From: Thermoplasmata archaeon
GTDB lineage: Archaea; Thermoplasmatota; Thermoplasmata; Halarchaeoplasmatales; Halarchaeoplasmataceae
Direction: 5' to 3'
Length of the DNA stretch: 19,399 bases
Assembly: GCA_019594305.1 (NCBI GenBank)
Contig: JAFDTZ010000031.1
Location: 1 to 19,399 of the forward strand
Shown here: piece by piece, positions 7,130 to 12,679 of the stretch
How the letters are laid out: each line of letters starts with the position of its first letter
Numbering within the stretch: the stretch's first letter is position 1
Notes under the pieces: generated by a model
Told to the model about the DNA's origin: nothing
Databases searched by the model: none
The model's input: the letters and a program-made list of their open reading frames with translations, nothing else
Program-made: the position numbers and the translations under genes

Positions 7130-10100
7130 GTTCATATAGACCACTGTAGTCGCTTCCCATGTACGGTCTCCGTTGTCCTTCATACGTACGGTTACGGTGT
7201 ATTTTTCTTCTTCCAGATCGTAGAAGGTGTGGATTGTGTTCGTGCCCATGTTCATCCATTCACCATCATCAAGCCGTATCTCGTAATAACTTATACCGCT
7301 TTTACTTTGAGCCGTCCATTCAATGATCATATTATCGGTATCGGAGGAATAAGATATTATTTCGATAGCTCCACCAGGTTCTCCGAATAGTATATCCTCT
7401 ATCCGTGAATTCCTTTCTAGTGTGCCCCAATACAAGTAGCCAAAAGTGGTCGTCGAACCTGGCGGAAGTGAAAGACCAGTCGCATATTTGGTGTAATAAT
7501 AGACGGTCCAAGATGGTTTACGGATACATGTTTCTCCTTCTAAATGTTCTACCAAATCATAAGAAATAAAAGTCGCCTGTTCGGTCCATGGTACTTTTCC
7601 CTCAACCTCTGCATAAACTCGCACAACAAGTGCATCGTTATCCTCAACATATATATGGTCTATCCAAGGTTGGTTCCAAACAGCACTTTGATAGCCCGAA
7701 CCACTGCTGCTCCTGCTGACGACAGCATGAGGCAGACCACCATTTGTTAATTCCGTTTCATCTCCGTTCACATCTCTGATGAATACTCGGAGTCCCCAGT
7801 TTACCGTATATGCCGTATCGTCTGTGTAATCTATGGATGAGCTTTGAAGATTGGGTTCATATGACGTAGGATTCGTTAACTTGAAAGCCGGAAGATCGTT
7901 ATTTTCATGTTGTTTTTCCCTCATATTGAAAATGGTGGGAAATGCTGGATCTGTAGCAGAAGCATTTAAAGCTGCATTATAAACAACTAGCGCGTAATCC
8001 TGGCTATTGTAACCCAAGCCTACAGCATCACTGGCTATGTTTTTCGCCCGGATTCGCACTGTATAATTACCTATTTCTACATCATCGGGGTGGATGAATA
8101 TATTCTCGACGTTGTTAGTGTCGTCCCATCCGTCATCATTCCTGTCGAAAACGGGCATCGTATCGATGTTTGGAGATGTGTAAGAGCTTGTACTGTTTCC
8201 CTCGTTGTCAACTGGGAATGCATTACCTCTGTATACGGCACCACAATGAGAGATAACTTCAAGGTTCAGGTCGTTAATCAATGATGGCGCACTGCCAACA
8301 TTACCTGCCTGCCTGTCAGTCCATACAAGGGTGAATTTTAGTGGTTCGTTATTTCTATCACGTACTACTACATGTTCGTGAATTTGTCCGCTATCGTCGA
8401 ATACGTGTTCTTGGTCATACAGATAAAATGGTATAGGGTCTGGTCTTTCTAGTTTGGATATATCAACTATACCCCACCCTTCATCACGGTTGGGGATAGG
8501 GCCGGTGTTGCCATTTTCGTTGCACAGGTCGTTAGCAGTGTTGATGAGCAATGCTTTCACCATTGCTGGGCTTGGTTGTTCATCATGATTCTCCTTATAC
8601 CATTCGGTTGTCACCGCTGCGGCGCCTGCGACAGCTGGAGTTGCTGCAGAAGTGCCACCCAAAAAGCGATATCCCGCATTATCATCGTTCTTTGTTGTAT
8701 TATGTCGATGTGCGGGAGCTACTACATCGGGCTTTACACGGTTATCCGCCGCCCAGCCGCGTGAACTATAATTTACAATTTTTTCTGGATTTGTCCAACC
8801 CTCGTCGGGGTTATAGTTATATGTCCCACCTACCGTAATAACGTTCTTTGCTGTGCCTGGAGTACGAATAAAACCGTAAACGATTTCTTCGTTTTCTTCA
8901 TCATAACCCTCATTACCTGCCGCGGCTGTAACAACCATATCAAAATCTCTAACTGCTCGGTCGTAATCATGGGATGTACTATCATAATCACCGTCAACCA
9001 TGTGGCCCCATGAATTAGTGTGTACATTAGCATTGGAGTTCTCCGCGGCTACCTGAATTATCTCATAAGGTGGCGCAAAAAGCACATGTGCAACAGGGTA
9101 AAGTTCTGAGCCTGGAGCTGTGCCTACTGACGCGAAATAATCGTTGTAAACCGTTTCGCCAGTACCGTAAAACGTGTTCCCGGCTGCAATGCCCGCTACA
9201 CCTGTACCATGACCTCCGAGATCCACCCAATTGTCCTCATCCCAATAACCGGGTATGGTTGGATCTGGATCATAAACCCAACCAATCCCGCCGATTACCC
9301 TACTTTGGAAATCCTCGTGTTGATCTTCGATGGTGCCGCCACCGAGTCCACTATCTGCAACGGCTATAACTATACCATTACCTGTATAACCTATCTGGTT
9401 CATGTATGAGCCGAACGGACCATGTAGTCCGTAAGGTATATCAGGATTTCCCATTCTGTGAGGACCACCAGAGTGAGGATATTCGTCATCGAAGAACCAG
9501 CAACCTCCACCTACTATTTGTGTAGCCATCTCATCTAGGTACTCTGCTTCCACATACTGGTATACATAATCAACATCCGTAACCCTAACGAGTTCATACA
9601 GCACATCCTTTGTATCCACTTCCGCCTTTACCAGGTAACCGCCACCGCCTGTCAGTTCCGTGAAGGAAATTACGTTCGCCAGATTCATCACCTCATCAAC
9701 GCGTTCAGTGCCGGAACCGGGCACCATCCCGATGTTTACGATACCGGGTTGTAGCTCCGGCTGTAGCTTGTAGTACGGGTGGTATATACTGACCCAATCG
9801 ACAAAGTACAGCTCGGATACCTCACTTGCGAGTTCCGGTGTCATCCGCACCCTGTATGCATGATTGTGCATATAGTTCAATACCTGCACACCCATGCCCT
9901 CCAACGTCGGCCTCCAACTGCGTGCTATCGGTCCTACCATGTGTACGATGTACTGTCCCTTCACACCGGGTTCATAGTCGTTCACTCTCAACTCGTCGGG
10001 TATCTCCGGCTCGCCTTCCCTGAAGTCGAACTCTGAACCGCCTACGTATATAGTGGTTCTTTTTGGTATTCTACTGACCGTAAGGCCGTAGTTCTCTAAA

Positions 10101-10345
10101 CTTTCGATGACGGTTTTATCCGCTTCGACCAAGACGGCGTTATCATAGTTCTCTATGAGATCAACGTTTAAATCGTCCAAAATGTTAAAGACAACTTCTT
10201 CGCTTATTCCATACCGTTCAACGAGTACAATATCTTCATACTCGTCATTTTCTTGCCCAGCTACCACTCCGAGTGACAGCGAAACCAAGACCATCATAAA
10301 GGCTGCCATCAGAGTAATTATTTTTGTTTCTATTTTTTTGTCCAT
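7112..10345 (-). CDS. Secreted subtilisin-family (S8) serine protease, Kp43-like, with C-terminal Ig-like domain
   Basis: 1077 residues. A signal peptide (about 1-30, cleavage near VVAG/QEN) is followed by a long prosegment (~35-265) with two inhibitor-like halves, e.g. GQYIVHMVGPI and YRVRMTPE. The catalytic domain holds Asp331 (VADSG), His379 (GGHGTGVAG), oxyanion Asn444 (HTNSWG) and Ser566 (GGTSAATP), so the full triad is present. After it, a beta-sandwich (about 635-790) with LVWTD, INDLNLEV, NNVENIF and QDYALVVYN matches the Kp43-type C-terminal domain. Residues 992-1070 form an Ig-like module sharing YEIRLDDGEW...HTF with the PQQ protein (YEIRLNDGDW). Unlike its three secreted neighbours it has no C-terminal membrane segment, ending GPPP, so it is probably released. 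It is upstream of the beta-helix and PQQ genes on the same strand, and would act extracellularly on proteins or peptides. Confidence 0.92.
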   Translation of the reverse strand: MDKKIETKIITLMAAFMMVLVSLSLGVVAGQENDEYEDIVLVERYGISEEVVFNILDDLNVDLIENYDNAVLVEADKTVIESLENYGLTVSRIPKRTTIYVGGSEFDFREGEPEIPDELRVNDYEPGVKGQYIVHMVGPIARSWRPTLEGMGVQVLNYMHNHAYRVRMTPELASEVSELYFVDWVSIYHPYYKLQPELQPGIVNIGMVPGSGTERVDEVMNLANVISFTELTGGGGYLVKAEVDTKDVLYELVRVTDVDYVYQYVEAEYLDEMATQIVGGGCWFFDDEYPHSGGPHRMGNPDIPYGLHGPFGSYMNQIGYTGNGIVIAVADSGLGGGTIEDQHEDFQSRVIGGIGWVYDPDPTIPGYWDEDNWVDLGGHGTGVAGIAAGNTFYGTGETVYNDYFASVGTAPGSELYPVAHVLFAPPYEIIQVAAENSNANVHTNSWGHMVDGDYDSTSHDYDRAVRDFDMVVTAAAGNEGYDEENEEIVYGFIRTPGTAKNVITVGGTYNYNPDEGWTNPEKIVNYSSRGWAADNRVKPDVVAPAHRHNTTKNDDNAGYRFLGGTSAATPAVAGAAAVTTEWYKENHDEQPSPAMVKALLINTANDLCNENGNTGPIPNRDEGWGIVDISKLERPDPIPFYLYDQEHVFDDSGQIHEHVVVRDRNNEPLKFTLVWTDRQAGNVGSAPSLINDLNLEVISHCGAVYRGNAFPVDNEGNSTSSYTSPNIDTMPVFDRNDDGWDDTNNVENIFIHPDDVEIGNYTVRIRAKNIASDAVGLGYNSQDYALVVYNAALNASATDPAFPTIFNMREKQHENNDLPAFKLTNPTSYEPNLQSSSIDYTDDTAYTVNWGLRVFIRDVNGDETELTNGGLPHAVVSRSSSGSGYQSAVWNQPWIDHIYVEDNDALVVRVYAEVEGKVPWTEQATFISYDLVEHLEGETCIRKPSWTVYYYTKYATGLSLPPGSTTTFGYLYWGTLERNSRIEDILFGEPGGAIEIISYSSDTDNMIIEWTAQSKSGISYYEIRLDDGEWMNMGTNTIHTFYDLEEEKYTVTVRMKDNGDRTWEATTVVYMNEGPPP

Positions 10346-10402
10346 TTCTCATCCTCTCTTTTTCGTTTTTTCTTCGGGTTTTATTTTTTTCACCTTGACC
10401 AG

Positions 10403-10425
10403 ATATATGTATATATATATATTAA
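10403..10425 (-). promoter_or_regulatory. AT-rich promoter (TATA region) of the subtilase gene
   Basis: An uninterrupted A/T run with repeated TATATA, broken only by one G, lies about 60-80 bases upstream of the ATG at 10345. It is flanked by the inverted pair TGACC (10396-10400) and GGTCA (10432-10436). The message would have a leader of some 30-50 nt, purine-rich, with GAGGATGAG just before the ATG as a weak ribosome-binding site. The exact TATA register cannot be decided in such a long run. Confidence 0.5.
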
Positions 10426-10451
10426 GGTTTCGGTCATGTTATCGATATTTT

Positions 10452-10523
10452 ATGCAAATATTTATATTAACACTTGCATGACCATGCAAATATTCTCTCC
10501 GCTCTGTGCGATATGAAAATATT
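10452..10523. promoter_or_regulatory. Repeated ATGCAAATATT boxes upstream of the subtilase promoter
   Basis: ATGCAAATATT occurs exactly at 10452-10462 and 10484-10494, 32 bp apart (three helical turns). A one-mismatch copy, ATGAAAATATT, is at 10513-10523. An inverted TTGCAT at 10474-10479 makes a hairpin with the second copy. Repeats phased on one DNA face behind a promoter suggest binding sites for a regulator, presumably of the subtilase gene. No gene reads from this stretch. Confidence 0.45.
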
Positions 10524-10592
10524 CGTAGGACTATCATCGACCGACTTTTTTTGTTTATTCGATTCACTAAAGAACTAAAAAATGAATGCTTC

Positions 10593-10720
10593 CGGAACTC
10601 GTTCCGCTCGCTCCTCCCACTTTTTCATTTCCTCATTCCATTCGGAAAGTAAAAAAGTGCCCGGGACTGATGTCCCTCTATATATCCGTTTCATCCGCTC
10701 CGCTCCTGAAACAAATATAT
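10593..10720. repeat. Hairpin series between the subtilase promoter and tRNA-Leu, including 42-bp element copy B
   Basis: Four inverted repeats follow one another. CGGAAC/GTTCCG lies at 10593-10606. Copy B (10618-10659) has CACTTTTT pairing with AAAAAGTG around a 26-nt loop. GGGAC/GTCCC lies at 10663-10676. ATATAT plus GTTTC (10680-10692) pairs with GAAAC plus ATATAT (10708-10720). The last ends exactly at the tRNA's 3' end and may be its transcript-end structure. Apart from the promoter and boxes nearer 10400-10520, the 374-base gap holds no gene. Confidence 0.6.
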
Positions 10721-10804
10721 GCGAGGGAAGGGATTTGAACCCTCGGACACCTACGTGACAGGATCTTAAGTCCTGCGCCTTTGGCCATGCTTGGCTACCC
10801 TCGC
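10720..10804 (-). tRNA. tRNA-Leu, anticodon UAA
   Basis: A complete class II tRNA on the minus strand. Acceptor GCGAGGG pairs with CCCTCGC, discriminator A (10720), no encoded CCA. D-arm contains GCCAAGCATGGCCAAAGGC. Anticodon arm is CAGGA-CTTAAGA-TCCTG, with anticodon TAA (complement at 10766-10768), reading UUA. A long variable arm follows, then the T-arm GAGGG-TTCAAAT-CCCTT. No intron is visible. Its 3' end points left, toward the surface-protein genes. No clear TATA box is seen upstream, though weak A/T patches exist around 10821-10826. Confidence 0.95.
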
Positions 10805-10847
10805 TTTTGGAGCGAAAAGGTTTTAGAGCGAGTAAAGCGGGGAGTGA

Positions 10848-11059
10848 ACAGGAACAAGGTTCCTGTGTAACCCTCGTATGTTGGAATGAGTTTGCAAATG
10901 AAACATGCGGGTTAGTGGAAATTTTTTCCACGTCGACTCGCAGTAAGAAAAATGAAAGGATTTTTTACTGCGAAAGGGGGAATACTATTCCCAAATCGCT
11001 TAGAGGATGAGTTTGCGTATGAAGAATGAGGGAGTTAATTAGAAACTTTCGTTTCTGAT
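10848..11059. repeat. Array of six consecutive small hairpins between tRNA-Leu and radB
   Basis: The 386-base gap 10805-11190 has no credible gene. It holds six inverted repeats: ACAGGAAC/GTTCCTGT (10848-10866); AACC plus CGTATGTT against AACATGCG plus GGTT (10869-10913); GTGGAAA/TTTCCAC (10915-10931); CGCAGTAA/TTACTGCG (10939-10972); GGGAATA/TATTCCC (10978-10992); ATTAGAAAC/GTTTCTGAT (11038-11059, one G-T pair). A direct repeat, GGAATGAGTTTGCAAATGAA at 10883-10902 and a close copy at 11005-11023, links two parts of the array. The arm sequences differ, so this is not a simple tandem repeat. Role unknown. Confidence 0.6.
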
Positions 11060-11115
11060 AAAACCCTAATAACAAACGTAGTAACGCTTCCATGTAGCTA
11101 TACGAAAAACCATAT

Positions 11116-11168
11116 GATATAAAAATGATTTGATTGTATGACGGAGATTTACCACAAAGCATAATATC
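11116..11168 (+). promoter_or_regulatory. Candidate TATA boxes for radB
   Basis: Two A/T-rich boxes precede radB. GATATAAAAAT (11116-11126) would give a leader of about 45 nt. CATAATAT (11160-11167), centred about 27 bases before the ATG, would give a leaderless message. The absence of a good Shine-Dalgarno sequence before 11191 favours the second, but the choice is open. Confidence 0.35.
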
Positions 11169-11190
11169 CCCCTTGGACTTAAGATGAGTC

Positions 11191-11883
11191 ATGCGTTTGC
11201 CTACAGGATGTAAGGAACTCGACGAGTTACTGAGAGGCGGTATAGAGTCCGGTACCATAACCGGCCTCTACGGAGGAGGAGGAACCGGAAAAACAAATAT
11301 CTGCCTCCAGCTGACCAGGAACGCCGCACTACTAGATAAAAAGGTTATATACATAGATACCGAAGGCGTCTCCGTCGAACGGTTGCATCAGATAGCCGGA
11401 AAAGATTCCGATAAAGTGATGAACAACACCCTATTTTTCAAGGTGCATTCCTTCGCCGAGCAAGAAGAATCTTTGGCCAAGGCGGACAACGTCATACTGT
11501 CCAAAGATACGGATATCGGCCTAATGGTCGTAGACAGCTTCACTATTTTTTACAGAACACTTATCAATCATGACGAAGAATGGGATGTTTCCAAACGTCT
11601 CGGTCGCCAGATGATTCGCCTACTCAAGATAGCCCGTAAAAAGGATATACCCGTTGTGATCACAACACAGGTATATCACAGTCAAAAGGAAGATGTGGAT
11701 AAACCCCTAGGCGGACATATCTTGTATCACAACTCGAAGACCATTATCGAACTCAGAACAATCGGGCCACACCACAGATCGTTTACATTAATCAAGCACC
11801 GTTCCGTTCCTGTTGGAACATCCGTTAGATTCAAGATAGATGAAGAAGGTATTGTCTCAAAGGATAAGAAAACAATTAAATAA
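11191..11883 (+). CDS. radB: DNA repair and recombination protein RadB (RecA/RadA-family ATPase)
   Basis: 230 residues, the usual length for RadB, with only the RecA-like core and no N-terminal helix-hairpin-helix domain of RadA. LPTGCKELDELLRGGIESGTITGLYG leads into Walker A GGGGTGKT (28-35). DTEG is at 56-59. Walker B is LMVVD (111-115), and ITTQVY (157-162) is the RecA-family sensor strand. RadB is a euryarchaeal RadA paralogue that binds DNA and acts as a mediator of homologous recombination with weak ATPase activity. The upstream in-phase sequence offers no better start; the ATG at 11184 is out of frame. The methyltransferase follows 21 nt downstream on the same strand. Confidence 0.92.
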   Translation: MRLPTGCKELDELLRGGIESGTITGLYGGGGTGKTNICLQLTRNAALLDKKVIYIDTEGVSVERLHQIAGKDSDKVMNNTLFFKVHSFAEQEESLAKADNVILSKDTDIGLMVVDSFTIFYRTLINHDEEWDVSKRLGRQMIRLLKIARKKDIPVVITTQVYHSQKEDVDKPLGGHILYHNSKTIIELRTIGPHHRSFTLIKHRSVPVGTSVRFKIDEEGIVSKDKKTIK

Positions 11884-11884
11884 T
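11875..11884 (+). promoter_or_regulatory. Possible TATA box of the methyltransferase gene
   Basis: ATTAAATAAT overlaps the radB stop codon and is centred about 26 bases before the ATG at 11905, where a TATA box would be for a leaderless message. No Shine-Dalgarno sequence is present in the 21-nt gap. Co-transcription with radB remains possible. Confidence 0.35.
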
Positions 11885-11904
11885 GTGCTTCACTTCTTAT
11901 ATGT

Positions 11905-12669
11905 ATGAAACGGCGACGACCTGCAAGTATGAAGGAAATCTACGCGCTACGGGCAGACACTATAGATTATTTCTTTCCCGATAGGACCAAAGAGATCAAA
12001 TTATGGGCAAAACTTGCATCCGACTACGGTAAAGATATCCTTCACCTTATGTGCGGCACAGGAGAAGTGATGGTCGGCTTGGCTAAGTTGGGCTACAATG
12101 TAACAGGAGTGGATATAACAGGTAGCATGGTTTACGAATCTAAAGAGAGGGTGGAAAAAGAGGGGGTTGATAATATAGATATAGTGAAAGAGGACATTAG
12201 ATACCTCAGGCTTGATAAGAGATTCGACCTTATATTTATATCTACAGGGGATTTTCATCACTTCCTTGATAAGGAGGATATACTTTCCGTCCTTACAAGA
12301 GCATACGCTCACCTGAAGGAGGGCGGAGCACTTGCTTTAGAACTGTTTCACATGCCTGATAAAGATTTTAAAAGGGAAGAAAAGGTGTTCAAACCCATAA
12401 GGGAAACTCCACCGGGATTGGAGGTTTGGAAGAGAAATGCCAGTAGCTATCATTCAAAAACAAAATTACTGGAGATCAAAGAGGATCTGCACGTGGAAGA
12501 AGAGGGGAACATAACGGACGGTGAATATGAGATACAGCTAAGATTGATGTCGGAAGATGAGATAGGAGAGTTCTTGAGCAAGGTAGGGTTTGAGAATATT
12601 AAAAAATATGATCAGGATTCAAGCTATCTTGAAGAAGCAAATACATGGATAGTGATCGCGGAACGTTGA
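11905..12669 (+). CDS. Class I SAM-dependent methyltransferase, substrate unknown
   Basis: 254 residues with a Rossmann-type methyltransferase fold. Motif I is ILHLMCGTGEVMVGLA (45-60), with Met in place of the usual Gly before CGTG. The acidic residue for the SAM ribose is Asp70 in NVTGVD. VKEDIR (94-99) is the adenine-contact region. DLIFISTGDFHHF (108-120) is the motif IV strand, and HLKEGGALALEL (136-147) is the late-strand motif. It belongs to the broad Methyltransf_25/11 group, which includes small-molecule, tRNA and protein enzymes; nothing visible fixes the substrate. Start: ATG at 11905; Met9 (11929) is an alternative, giving a protein starting MKEIYALRADTIDYF, which is where family similarity appears to begin. 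Its stop lies 10 nt from the stop of the converging secreted-protein gene. Confidence 0.82.
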   Translation: MKRRRPASMKEIYALRADTIDYFFPDRTKEIKLWAKLASDYGKDILHLMCGTGEVMVGLAKLGYNVTGVDITGSMVYESKERVEKEGVDNIDIVKEDIRYLRLDKRFDLIFISTGDFHHFLDKEDILSVLTRAYAHLKEGGALALELFHMPDKDFKREEKVFKPIRETPPGLEVWKRNASSYHSKTKLLEIKEDLHVEEEGNITDGEYEIQLRLMSEDEIGEFLSKVGFENIKKYDQDSSYLEEANTWIVIAER

Positions 12670-12679
12670 GTATAACTAT

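Noticed and set aside
7084..7130. Frameshifted membrane anchor beyond the subtilase stop
   Set aside because: The short sequence after the stop encodes no hydrophobic segment in any frame before the next gene begins, so there is no sign of a broken anchor.
10575..10931. Minus-strand open frame of 118 codons
   Set aside because: It spans the whole tRNA-Leu gene and several hairpins. Its sequence is the translation of those structures, so it is almost certainly not a protein gene.
10965..11258. Minus-strand open frame of 97 codons
   Set aside because: It overlaps the N-terminal coding part of radB on the opposite strand and covers the hairpin array; no family resemblance.
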